From NCBI RefSeq assembly GCF_900105165.1, contig NZ_LT629740.1:3906001-3970000 (forward strand): a DNA stretch of 64,000 bases. The letters are read 5' to 3'. The notes below the pieces were generated by a model. The model was not told the origin of the DNA. It saw only the letters and a list, made by a program, of their open reading frames with translations, and ran no database searches. Origin of the DNA: Mucilaginibacter mallensis. GTDB lineage: Bacteria; Bacteroidota; Bacteroidia; Sphingobacteriales; Sphingobacteriaceae. Positions 55,162 through 63,712 of the stretch are shown piece by piece; the first letter of the stretch is position 1, and each line of letters opens with the position of its first letter. The translations under genes were made by a program, and so were the position numbers.

Positions 55162-57060
55162 CTAATCTTTTGGCGTTATATAAATAGCCTGACCTCCGGA
55201 TGGTTTCAGATTAACTTTAATTAAGCTATTTTCAGTAACGGTTTTACTTTCAATTTTCACTTGTGCCGTACCCGCTGCCGAAGTATCGTCATCAAATATT
55301 TTCGCTACATATTGCTTGCCTTTATCTAAAAAGTTCAGCGTGAAAATCAATGTACGCGCATCGTTGTTGGTAATGGTTCCTACAAACCAGTCTTGCCCCT
55401 TTCGCCGGGCAGTGGTTATAAATTTACCTGGTTCGCCTTGTATAACTTTTGTTTCATCCCAGGTTGTGGGTATCTTATTCCAAAATTCCAGCTCCGGTTC
55501 GTTGTGATAATCGGATGGCTTATCATACCAAAAAAGGGTTTGCAATGGGCTATAATAAATAGCCGCCAGCGCCAGCTGATGGGCATGAGTAGTTTTAATT
55601 CGCTTATCAAAATAGCAAATAGTATAGTCTGCCGCGCCTGCAATAAACCTGGTAAATGGCAGTATTGTGTTATGCGTCGCATCCGGCATTTCTTCATTCC
55701 CGCGGACACCTTCCGCGGTCAGGAGATTGGGCCATGTCCGTTGCTCACCCGTAGGCCGCCACTCATCATGAATATTAAGCATAATATGATTGTCTGCTGC
55801 TTGTTGAATAACCTTCTCCTGCCAGGTGGTCCATCTATGTGAGCCAACTTGTACAAAACCAATTTTGACGCCTTTTATACCCCATTTGTGATATACTGCA
55901 AAAAGACTGTCGGACTGAGCTAATGCGGCCTGTTGATTAACATACAGCCAGACTCCTATATTACGTTCTTTCCCATATCGAATTATTTCGGGCAAATCAA
56001 AATCAGGTATAGCAACTTTTGTGGCATCAGAGGCAAAATCAAATGCAGGCCCATACCATTTCCAATCAAACAGTATATATTGTAAGTTTTGTTTTGCTGC
56101 AAAATCAATATTGGCTTTAGCAGCGGCAGTAGTCTGCGTCATTACCCGCATAATTTTACCGGGCTTTATCCATCCGGTATCAGTTATTTTACTGACATCA
56201 TTTAAATTTTGAATAAGATAATCATGTTCAATCAGATCGCCGGGCTTATCTGCAATCATGATAACCCGCCATGGCGTACCTACCGGCGATATCAGATCGG
56301 CCCTATCATACATCGCAGTAATAATGGTATTTGGCGAACCAGTATCCAGTTTAAATTTAGTGCGGGCATAATCCACCATTCTTGCCTCAGTCAAGCATAT
56401 ATAGAGACTGTCTGCTAACTCCACTGTAAGTGGGCGCTCGCTTTCACCGGGCCAATTTGATATTGGAAGTTTATAATATGGGCCCTGTGCCCAATTTGCA
56501 AACCAGGCTTCGGCACCAGTTGGCAGGTGAAATGTTGTATTTTCAGCAGTCACGCTGTAATAAGTTCCCTTAACATTTTCAGGAAAAAAATAGCGAATAG
56601 CGATACCTTCATTATAAGCGCGTATTTGAACCTGCATTACATAAATAGCATTATCATCCTTTACCAGTTCAATATCCGACTCATTGTAATGGTCGCGATT
56701 TTTTGCCTGTTCACCATTTACAGGTACCCATACGGTATCCTTTGTTAGTGAACTCACTTTGTCAACTACCAGATTTTCGCACCATCTTACATGTTTATCA
56801 ACTTTTAGCGCCATTGCTTTTTCAGATAGGTTATTATCCAATTGTATATCCAGGCAGGACTCAAGTATCACCGGTTTATTGTTGTGAAATACCTGGTAGT
56901 ACATCATTCTTTTTTTGGCATAATCCTCTTTCTGATAAAATTTAACTAATTGGCGGTGATCGGGGGAATACACACGTAAAGTGTCAAAAACCATTGTTTG
57001 TGCGATGCCATTATTGTAAAAAAACAAAATAAATACAACCAGGACTATTCTATTATACAT
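55162..57060 (-). CDS. GH97 glycosidase (probable inverting type)
   Basis: 632 residues from the ATG at 57060, which begins the signal peptide MYNRIVLVVFILFFYNNGIA; the frame opens 11 codons upstream. N-domain about 25-270, (beta/alpha)8 barrel about 280-550, C-domain to the end. In retaining GH97 alpha-galactosidases the nucleophile Asp sits in a K(V/I)DF motif; here it is KIGF (Gly401). Glu433 (HDEWRPTG), Glu450 and Glu456 (TAEGVRGNEE) are kept, the pattern of the inverting subgroup related to SusB. Alpha-glucoside or alpha-galactoside cleavage is expected. It has its own PUL2 operator (57232-57266). A truncated paralogue is at 34453-34665. Confidence 0.88.
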   Translation of the reverse strand: MYNRIVLVVFILFFYNNGIAQTMVFDTLRVYSPDHRQLVKFYQKEDYAKKRMMYYQVFHNNKPVILESCLDIQLDNNLSEKAMALKVDKHVRWCENLVVDKVSSLTKDTVWVPVNGEQAKNRDHYNESDIELVKDDNAIYVMQVQIRAYNEGIAIRYFFPENVKGTYYSVTAENTTFHLPTGAEAWFANWAQGPYYKLPISNWPGESERPLTVELADSLYICLTEARMVDYARTKFKLDTGSPNTIITAMYDRADLISPVGTPWRVIMIADKPGDLIEHDYLIQNLNDVSKITDTGWIKPGKIMRVMTQTTAAAKANIDFAAKQNLQYILFDWKWYGPAFDFASDATKVAIPDFDLPEIIRYGKERNIGVWLYVNQQAALAQSDSLFAVYHKWGIKGVKIGFVQVGSHRWTTWQEKVIQQAADNHIMLNIHDEWRPTGEQRTWPNLLTAEGVRGNEEMPDATHNTILPFTRFIAGAADYTICYFDKRIKTTHAHQLALAAIYYSPLQTLFWYDKPSDYHNEPELEFWNKIPTTWDETKVIQGEPGKFITTARRKGQDWFVGTITNNDARTLIFTLNFLDKGKQYVAKIFDDDTSAAGTAQVKIESKTVTENSLIKVNLKPSGGQAIYITPKD

Positions 57061-57231
57061 ATTAATTAATACTAACAGGTTTATAATTATCACTACGAAC
57101 GCAACAATGGGGACTGGACTCGTCTTATTGGTTAACTCTTCAAATTATCAGATGACACCAAAAAATGACAAGGCTACATTTGCGCAGTGTTATAATTAAA
57201 TAGCGAAAGTATAGTAAAGAGTAATCGGAGA

Positions 57232-57266
57232 GAGGGGGCTATTAGGTCAAACAACAGGGAGATTTA
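57232..57266 (-). promoter_or_regulatory. PUL2 operator, site 4 (GH97-ROK unit)
   Basis: Plus-strand reading: GGGGG (57234-57238), CTATTA, GGTCAAACAA (57245-57254), then CAGGGAGATTTA. The pair GGGGGCTATTA / AGGGAGATTTA forms the direct repeat of about 22 bp. Stands about 175 bp upstream of the GH97 ATG, the furthest of the set. Confidence 0.6.
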
Positions 57267-57366
57267 GACAGAACAAAAAATTGAAACAAGATGGAGCACA
57301 AAAAATATCGCTGTTAACTGTTTGGCCGCTTTTTCCGTAATCCCTGTTTTTTTGTTTGATTAAGCT

Positions 57367-58803
57367 TTACTTTTCCGTTGAAATAAAACGAAGCCCCTCT
57401 ACATGTTCGCCTTCAAAAATGTTGGCCATATCGGTGGTTTTATAAAAGCCGGGTTTATCCGGCATGGTGTCTGAAATTACCTTTCCGTTTAAAATCAAAT
57501 TTTCGAATACTATATTCTGTATTTTCCTATCCTCGTTATAGCCCGAAATTATTGCAGTGTTAGCATGTATACCGGTATAGGTAACATTTTTAAAATATAT
57601 ATTTTCTATGCCTCTGCCCGGGGATGTATTATATTTCCGGTTATACATTACGCGGAGATTTACAAACTGCCCTTTTTTGAAATCATCTATCCTGATATTT
57701 TCAAAGCGGATATTCCTGATCAAATTATTATCCCCTGCGTTTAAGGCGATACAACCCTGATAGTTGATCTGATTTTCATTTTGTTCCATGATATCAATAT
57801 TAGTAAACTTCATATCGCCTAATGTATCCGGATGTAATGTGTCGCCATGGGTGCCAATCAATATTGGATGAGCAACATCGGCCCAAAGAATAGCATTTGA
57901 TACAGTTATGTTCGTTGTGTTACCAAACCATTTCCAGCGATGCCCATATATTGCTATGCAATCATCAGAGTTTCGCATAAACAAGTTTTCAAGTGTTACG
58001 TGCGAACTGCAAAAAATATCGATGCCATCACCCCACCCCTCACTGCTGAAAGATTTAATGTTTCTTACAAAAATGCTGTCTGATTGGCCTATAGTTGTTG
58101 TATAGTGCCTGGGGTTTAATACAATTGGTCCATCAATAGTGACGTTTCTGCTATAACTTATTTCCACCGACATCGGCGAGTGTTCTATTATTCCATGTCC
58201 AAGAATTTTTACATTATTAGCATGATCTATTTTGAAACTACCTCTTAACACAGCTCCGCCATCTATATACACAGTTGTATTTGACTTAAGAGTTACCGTA
58301 TCTATTTGGTGTATACCGGGGCCAAAATACATTACACGGGTATCATTGGGATTAACGTGATACTTTGCCAAACTATTTGCAAATAGCTGCAGATTATGAA
58401 AGATATCGCCGTTCACTTCTATAGAAAGATTTCGTGGTCGCATTAATTTAAATGAAATAACATTGCCGGATATTTTTGCAGAATCGGCGCCTAAAAACGG
58501 CCTTACCCGGGCATTTTTCACTATTCCTTTATTATAGGTTGCCATAACTTCAACTACGCCTGAAAAGTCGAAATAACAAAATGAAGTATTTTCGTTATGC
58601 ATCCTGCCATCAACCCCTACATTGCCAGCAACCCTGGCCATATAAATTGGAAGTGGTTGCCAACCCTTGCCCGGTTGTCTTACTTTAACTGAAAAATCAT
58701 CATTTAAGGCCATGCCATCGGGGGCTTTGTAGATTTTTAATTGCGAAAAAACATGCGGAGAAAAAATCAGAAAAATTAAAATAAGAAGTGCAGCTCTATT
58801 CAT
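57367..58803 (-). CDS. secreted GH28-like beta-helix glycosidase
   Basis: 478 residues. Signal peptide ends HVFSQL (about 21). N-terminal beta domain (about 25-140), then a right-handed beta-helix with TVYIDGGAVLRGSF, GWGDGIDIFCSS, RNSDDCIAIYGHRWKWFG and PILIGTHGD. The Asp pair of the GDGID and SDDCI motifs is placed as in GH28 hydrolases, but the classical GHG and RIK motifs are not seen, so the specificity may differ from polygalacturonase. It is related to the T9SS-sorted protein at 2422-4629. It is preceded by a PUL2 operator and is probably a one-gene unit. Confidence 0.8.
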   Translation of the reverse strand: MNRAALLILIFLIFSPHVFSQLKIYKAPDGMALNDDFSVKVRQPGKGWQPLPIYMARVAGNVGVDGRMHNENTSFCYFDFSGVVEVMATYNKGIVKNARVRPFLGADSAKISGNVISFKLMRPRNLSIEVNGDIFHNLQLFANSLAKYHVNPNDTRVMYFGPGIHQIDTVTLKSNTTVYIDGGAVLRGSFKIDHANNVKILGHGIIEHSPMSVEISYSRNVTIDGPIVLNPRHYTTTIGQSDSIFVRNIKSFSSEGWGDGIDIFCSSHVTLENLFMRNSDDCIAIYGHRWKWFGNTTNITVSNAILWADVAHPILIGTHGDTLHPDTLGDMKFTNIDIMEQNENQINYQGCIALNAGDNNLIRNIRFENIRIDDFKKGQFVNLRVMYNRKYNTSPGRGIENIYFKNVTYTGIHANTAIISGYNEDRKIQNIVFENLILNGKVISDTMPDKPGFYKTTDMANIFEGEHVEGLRFISTEK

Positions 58804-58897
58804 GACCAGAAATTAAAAGTGGATTAAGGTTAATCTTAAGAAAATACGTTCTCTTAAGATTAATCCGCCTCCAAAATAATTGAACGTGGTTTAAAAC

Positions 58898-58933
58898 AGG
58901 GGGGGCAATTGGGTTAAACAAAGGGGTAAATTT
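58898..58933 (-). promoter_or_regulatory. PUL2 operator, site 5 (GH28-like gene)
   Basis: Plus-strand reading: seven G (58899-58905), CAATTG, GGTTAAACAA (58912-58921), AGGGG, TAAATTTA. GGGGGCAATT and GGGGTAAATT repeat 22 bp apart. About 95 bp upstream of the ATG. Confidence 0.6.
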
Positions 58934-58986
58934 ATCCTAAAAATCAGTCCTGATGACCGATTTTCGTTTAGAGGCTTGAAATCATT

Positions 58987-59017
58987 GTCCCCCTCATTTG
59001 ATCGAATAGTCCCCCTT
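58987..59017 (+). promoter_or_regulatory. inverted PUL2 operator, site 6
   Basis: On the minus strand it reads GGGGG, ACTATTC, GATCAAATGA, GGGGG, with 12 bp from first G-run to centre and 22 bp between G-runs, the same geometry as the other sites. It is turned towards the right, where no plus-strand gene is present. It lies about 90 bp upstream of site 5. It may be a second, looping-type site for the GH28-like promoter or a leftover from a rearrangement. Confidence 0.5.
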
Positions 59018-59147
59018 TACATTTCAATCAGTGCACTAATTTAGCACCAGATAAAAGAATTGACCTTTCAAGTAATTTCAGGACCGAAACTGTCCTGAGG
59101 TTCATATTAATTCATACGATCTTTTCTCTAATTGGTTTTAATTGGTA

Positions 59148-59183
59148 ATGGCCCTTTGCTGACTCTCCATCGGCAGGGGCCAT
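59148..59183 (+). terminator. strong hairpin in the GH43-GH28 gap, terminator-like
   Basis: Stem ATGGCCC / GGGCCAT continuing with TGCTGA / TCGGCA (one wobble pair), loop CTCTCCA. A GTTTTA follows on the plus strand; on the minus strand the stem is followed by TACCAATT, without a clear T run. It lies 53 bp past the stop of the GH43 gene, so it probably ends that transcript despite the weak tract. Confidence 0.5.
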
Positions 59184-59235
59184 GTTTTAAAAAGAAAGAG
59201 AATCATCAAATTTCTGATCGATAAATCACATAACA

Positions 59236-60273
59236 TTATTTGCCATTTGGGATTACTTGTGCTTCGCCTGTTTTAACATCCAGGGTCCACGGTTGTGGTT
59301 TAGGCAGCCACAATTTGTCCTCCCCTATCTCTAAAGGCATCCAAAGATAACGGGAATCCCACTGTGTTTTTGGTTTCCATATGTCACCCATAAAAATCAC
59401 TGTGGTTTGCTTGGTTCCCACAATTTTTATCAGCATGGTTGATTGTGCACCATAGGTATTCGTTTCAGGCGGTGCAATATCCTTAAAATCACTCCAGGGA
59501 CCCGATAAGGAAAGTGCTGTAGCATATTTATTGGGATTGGGCGACCAGCCCGTCAACGCCGAACCGATAGCATAATAAAGACCTTTATAATGAACAATTG
59601 CGCCGCCTTCCATATGAGCGGGTATAAGGCTCATTTCTTTTTCTACATTTAAATAGTCATCAGATAATTTTGCGATTCGAAATCCAAACGGGCGATCTTC
59701 AAAAACGAGATAAGCCGTGCCGTCGTCATCAATAAATTGCCCAATGTCACGACTCTCGTGCCCGAGGGGACGAAAAGTTTTGATAAGCTTAAAGGGCCCT
59801 GTTGGTTTATTACTGGTTGCTACGCCAACCCTGGCATACGCATAACCACCGGCAATTTTTCCGGTTACAGGATCTTTCACGCCGCCATCAACATGCATGT
59901 ACATTACATACTTTTTTGTTTGCTTATTGTAATATACCTTAGGCCGCTCAATCACCCAATGTACTAATACTGAATCCGGCTTTGCTATTTGAACATCATT
60001 TTTAAATGTCCAGTTAACCAAATCCTTTGAAGTATAACAACTAACATATCGATAGTTAGTATCTAAACCTTTTTTACGCTCCTCGCCATACCAATAATAA
60101 TTACTTCCAACTTTTATTATACCGCCCCCATGCGCCTGTATGTGATTACCTTGCTTATCGGGCCATACTTCGGTTGGTTTTATAGTATCATTTTTTGATT
60201 GAGCCAAACCCAAATTGGGAATTAGAATTACCAACAAAATTATTAACCGCTTGATTGGTGATGAATATTTCAT
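59236..60273 (-). CDS. GH43-type hydrolase (subfamily 24/34-like), PUL2 copy
   Basis: 345 residues. Signal peptide ends GLAQS (about 26). First-blade motif IQAHGGGIIKVGSNYYWYGE replaces the usual catalytic-base Asp region. IERPKVYYNKQTKKYVMYMH, RDIGQFIDDDGTAYLVFEDR and MEGGAIVHYKGLYYAIGSAL (Glu, candidate acid) follow. It is a paralogue of the PUL1 protein at 8682-9692, sharing the HGGG, ERPK, D(I/M)..F.DDDG and GDIW blocks. Activity is likely on galactose- or arabinose-type side groups; the precise bond is open. Single-gene unit with PUL2 operator site 7 close upstream. Confidence 0.82.
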   Translation of the reverse strand: MKYSSPIKRLIILLVILIPNLGLAQSKNDTIKPTEVWPDKQGNHIQAHGGGIIKVGSNYYWYGEERKKGLDTNYRYVSCYTSKDLVNWTFKNDVQIAKPDSVLVHWVIERPKVYYNKQTKKYVMYMHVDGGVKDPVTGKIAGGYAYARVGVATSNKPTGPFKLIKTFRPLGHESRDIGQFIDDDGTAYLVFEDRPFGFRIAKLSDDYLNVEKEMSLIPAHMEGGAIVHYKGLYYAIGSALTGWSPNPNKYATALSLSGPWSDFKDIAPPETNTYGAQSTMLIKIVGTKQTTVIFMGDIWKPKTQWDSRYLWMPLEIGEDKLWLPKPQPWTLDVKTGEAQVIPNGK

Positions 60274-60326
60274 TTATAAGTTAGGAATGATTTGATGGCT
60301 AAGTAATAAATAATAATTCAAACATA

Positions 60327-60363
60327 GAGGGGAGCATCCAGTCAAATCAGAGGGGTGAATTCA
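60327..60363 (-). promoter_or_regulatory. PUL2 operator, site 7 (GH43 gene)
   Basis: Plus-strand reading: GGGG (60329-60332), AGTCAAATCA (60340-60349), GAGGGG (to 60355), TGAATT. G-runs 23 bp apart. About 55 bp upstream of the ATG, the shortest distance in the set, and the centre differs from GGTCAAACAA at several positions. Confidence 0.5.
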
Positions 60364-60487
60364 ACATATCATTATTGTTACCTATTAATACTGATGAATA
60401 GATATTATTGTTATCAACACAATTATTGTCGATTTTTTTTAAAAAATCGTGCTTTTTTACCGGTGGGGGTATCGTTGGCGAAATTAT

Positions 60488-63271
60488 TTATCTAAAGTCA
60501 AACCATAACGTTCCTTTAACTATCCCATAATTAAGCTGAATATTTTTCTGGCTTTGCGGACCGAGAAGGGACGGGTCCTGAAAACGGGTACCTATTGGAG
60601 CGATACTGTTTAAAAATCCGATATCACCCTCAGGAAATGCTGCTTTAAGACTTTCGTGCTCATACTTTGAATGATCTGGTTTTAACATTTGAAGGAATAT
60701 GGATTCATCATCAGTGTAGACCGTAAATGGTGATTCTTTATTTTCAATTACGACCCAATACAGATCAGCATGATAGCCTTTGAATTCGGGATAATTCCAG
60801 CTTGCCCCTGTGATCGAATTATTATAATTCTTGTGCCAAACACCAAACTGCTGGCCTTTCATCCTATTTTTCCATACCCGGTATGGTCCCCTGCCGAGCC
60901 ATTTCATGCCTGTTATTTTCTCTTCGGGATAATTAAAGGTTATTCCCGAAAAATCGACACCTGTTTGCTGTGACCAGCGTTTTTCTAACGTATATTGATA
61001 CTGTAGTTCTACTGCTTTACCGGGTGCGAAAATCCATTTGACATTAAAATAAGTATCCCCCTCATAAACAGGTTCTATAATATAGTTTGCGCCTTCAGCA
61101 TAGCTTTTAAGTTGCACAAGCTTGTGGTCAAATCCTGCCTCAACAGGGCCTGTTAATGAGATCTCACCTTTATTATTCATCACCTTTTGAAGCTGCCCGT
61201 TAGCTTTATTAAAAAAACATTTTATCCCTGATGCATTGACTATCAAGCTGGTAGCTGAGTCTTCCACAGTAATTTTTGAGGCTAACGAATGGTTACCGGG
61301 CTTTTTAACCTGATCCGGCAATTTGATCGGCCAGGTCCAGGTAAATACCTCCCTGCCATGCGGATCGATGGCCGTTAAATATAGTGCATCGGCCGTTTGC
61401 CAGTCATGTGGTAAATCAATATGCAGATACCCCTTTTCTCCGGGAGACAATAAAGGAGATGGGGTTTGTCCTTGTGCTATTGTCTCGTATTTAACAGAAT
61501 TTTCGGTAGGCGGAGGGAATTTAACCAGCTTCCAGAAGAATTTGCATTGGTTTAGGTTAGTATAGATATAACGGTTCTCTATGCTTAAATTTCCGTCAAA
61601 AACAGGAGAAATGATTTTTCTATCAATGGCGATTGGCGACCATAATTCCTTAATGGTGTAAAAACTACCTTCTTTTTCACGGTGCGGCCCAAGAATACCA
61701 TCCGGGGCACTGTCATTTGCAGTATCCATTGTACTGTCCTGATCTACCCGCCTTATACCACCATCAGCAAATACCCATATAAATCCACCCGCTCCGTAGT
61801 GGTGTTTGAGTATCGCATTCCAAAAATCTTCTAATCCGGCGCCGGCCCCCCCATCATAATTGCCGTGCATAAATTCCGTAGGGAAAAACACATCGTTACC
61901 ATATAGTGCCGAATTTACTACGTAATTGTAATCTGGATAATGCCGCGTATCGGTGCCATTAAATTTCTCCCAGGGATGAAGGACTACCCGGTTTTGAGGA
62001 TCATAAATTTTAAACTGATCGTCGAGCGCAGTGTTCCATCCACCTTCGTTTCCATTATCCCAGAATATGATGGACGGATGATTAACATCGCGTACCACCA
62101 TTTCTTTAACCAGCTTTTTGCCGACAACTGTATCATACTTATTTTGCCAGCCCGTTAACTCGTCAAGTACGAACATACCAAGCGAATCACAAACATCCAG
62201 GAAATGTTGATCGGGTGGATAGTGTGACATCCTTACCGCATTCATATTCATATCCTTCATCAGGTTCACATCCATTATACTGAGTACTTTACTCAACGTC
62301 CGCCCTGATTCCGGCCATTCGCTATGCCGGTTTACACCTTTCAGAATAACTTTTTTGCCGTTAACATATATACCGTCATGAAGACGCAGTTCCATAGTAC
62401 GGAACCCGAAACGTTGTTTAATTTGGTGAATGGTGATTCCATTAGCATCCTCTAAGGATATTATCAAGTTATACAGGCGCGGAAACTCGGGGTTCCATGC
62501 GACAATATTTTTGAAGTTACCTTGTAATATCGTGGGGTACTCACCCGCCACGGCTTTCGCGACAATTGCCTCTCCTACTTTTTGACCGGCCAGAGTTTGT
62601 ACTTCTGCAGTTATCTTGTCGTCACCTTTAGATTCAGGCGCAAAAACATTAACTCTTAAACTGCCATCCCCTTTTGCATCCAACGCTAGATGATCAATAT
62701 AATTATGAGGAACAATCTCTAAATATACCGGACGAAATATACCCCCAAACTGCCAGAAGTCGGCTCGCCGCTCCGCAAGATTAATAGATGCATTTTCCGA
62801 CTTTTTGCTTACCGTAACTTCAAGTAAGTTATCGCCCGATTTTACCAGATTAGTAATGTCATATTTAAACCGATAATAACCGCCCTGATGTATGGGCCCG
62901 GCTAATTGGCCATTGATCATTACCTTAGTATCCGTCATTGCGCCTTCAAAAACGATGAATATTTTTTTCCTATTCCATGCTGCGTCAATGTTAAAATGAT
63001 GTTTGTACAAACCTTGTTCATCGGGGTTTTTCGTATCCTGAAAGTAATTATAAGTGCCAAAGCCCTGTAGCTCCCAATTAGAGGGGACCTGTATTTTATC
63101 CCAGTGTCCACTATTTCTGCCCGTGGTACAGAAAAAATCCCACGTCACCGTATGATCTTTATCAGTACCGGAAAGGTACATGATTTGAGTGGTTTGCGCA
63201 TTGGCTTTTAGCAACGAGCCCGGCAACAAAAACCCATATATAATAGATAAAGTGATATAAAATAATTTCAT
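60488..63271 (-). CDS. GH2 glycosidase (beta-galactosidase-like)
   Basis: 927 residues. Signal peptide ends KANAQT (about 26). N-terminal sugar-binding jelly roll (about 40-190; VPSNWELQGFGTYNY), an Ig-like domain (about 190-295), then a TIM barrel with GVNRHSEWPESGRTL (313-327), acid/base Glu409 in WDNGNEGG and nucleophile Glu466 in FFPTEFMHG. The C-terminal part contains a beta-galactosidase small-chain-like domain (from about 680). It removes a terminal beta-linked sugar, galactose or glucuronic acid being the usual choices. The FWDNGNEGG and GGAGAGLEDF context is not the classical LacZ one, so the substrate is open. No convincing PUL2 operator was seen upstream. Confidence 0.88.
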   Translation of the reverse strand: MKLFYITLSIIYGFLLPGSLLKANAQTTQIMYLSGTDKDHTVTWDFFCTTGRNSGHWDKIQVPSNWELQGFGTYNYFQDTKNPDEQGLYKHHFNIDAAWNRKKIFIVFEGAMTDTKVMINGQLAGPIHQGGYYRFKYDITNLVKSGDNLLEVTVSKKSENASINLAERRADFWQFGGIFRPVYLEIVPHNYIDHLALDAKGDGSLRVNVFAPESKGDDKITAEVQTLAGQKVGEAIVAKAVAGEYPTILQGNFKNIVAWNPEFPRLYNLIISLEDANGITIHQIKQRFGFRTMELRLHDGIYVNGKKVILKGVNRHSEWPESGRTLSKVLSIMDVNLMKDMNMNAVRMSHYPPDQHFLDVCDSLGMFVLDELTGWQNKYDTVVGKKLVKEMVVRDVNHPSIIFWDNGNEGGWNTALDDQFKIYDPQNRVVLHPWEKFNGTDTRHYPDYNYVVNSALYGNDVFFPTEFMHGNYDGGAGAGLEDFWNAILKHHYGAGGFIWVFADGGIRRVDQDSTMDTANDSAPDGILGPHREKEGSFYTIKELWSPIAIDRKIISPVFDGNLSIENRYIYTNLNQCKFFWKLVKFPPPTENSVKYETIAQGQTPSPLLSPGEKGYLHIDLPHDWQTADALYLTAIDPHGREVFTWTWPIKLPDQVKKPGNHSLASKITVEDSATSLIVNASGIKCFFNKANGQLQKVMNNKGEISLTGPVEAGFDHKLVQLKSYAEGANYIIEPVYEGDTYFNVKWIFAPGKAVELQYQYTLEKRWSQQTGVDFSGITFNYPEEKITGMKWLGRGPYRVWKNRMKGQQFGVWHKNYNNSITGASWNYPEFKGYHADLYWVVIENKESPFTVYTDDESIFLQMLKPDHSKYEHESLKAAFPEGDIGFLNSIAPIGTRFQDPSLLGPQSQKNIQLNYGIVKGTLWFDFR

Positions 63272-63712
63272 GAGAATGCTCTTAATAATACTAGTTTAAG
63301 CACCGCTGGTTAATGTTAAGCGATATTAATTAGATAAAAGCATAATTTATGATTTTGATGCTTTAAAATAGGAAAAAAGTACCTTTGAGGAACAAATAGG
63401 GCAAAAATACATATAATATAGTAAAAAATGTTGATAACTCATATTCTTTAATAAAAGTTAGGCTATCAAACTAATCATACGCACATGCTCTCAATGTAGA
63501 CAAATAGGTGTTGAAATTAAACCCTTAGCTGGAAGAATTGAGGTATAAATTCCGGGGATAGACACAACAGAATTTGAAAAAGATTTTTACAAAAATAGTT
63601 AATGCCCCGCAAAATGAAACTCGTCCCCATAATAATGAGATTGAGAGTGAATTAAAAATATTAAAAGAGTTTCGCCGTCAACCTATCATAAAAACACCTG
63701 AAAGAGTTGGTC
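63272..63712. other. AT-rich boundary region, no gene supported
   Basis: The PUL2 gene run ends here. The region holds the GH2 promoter but no G-run operator; a weak GGAACAAATAGGGCAAAAAT stretch near 63390 only faintly recalls the PUL2 element. A TTG-initiated plus-strand frame starting at 63574 overlaps the opposite-strand gene end and is not supported. Confidence 0.5.

Noticed and set aside
58987..59017. C-rich stretch read as a terminator stem
   Set aside because: The two C-runs are direct, not inverted, repeats and match the PUL2 operator geometry on the other strand.
63378..63420. Possible eighth PUL2 operator upstream of the GH2 gene
   Set aside because: Only a partial resemblance (GGAACAAAT and GGGCAAAAAT); the paired G-runs and the 12-bp spacing are absent.
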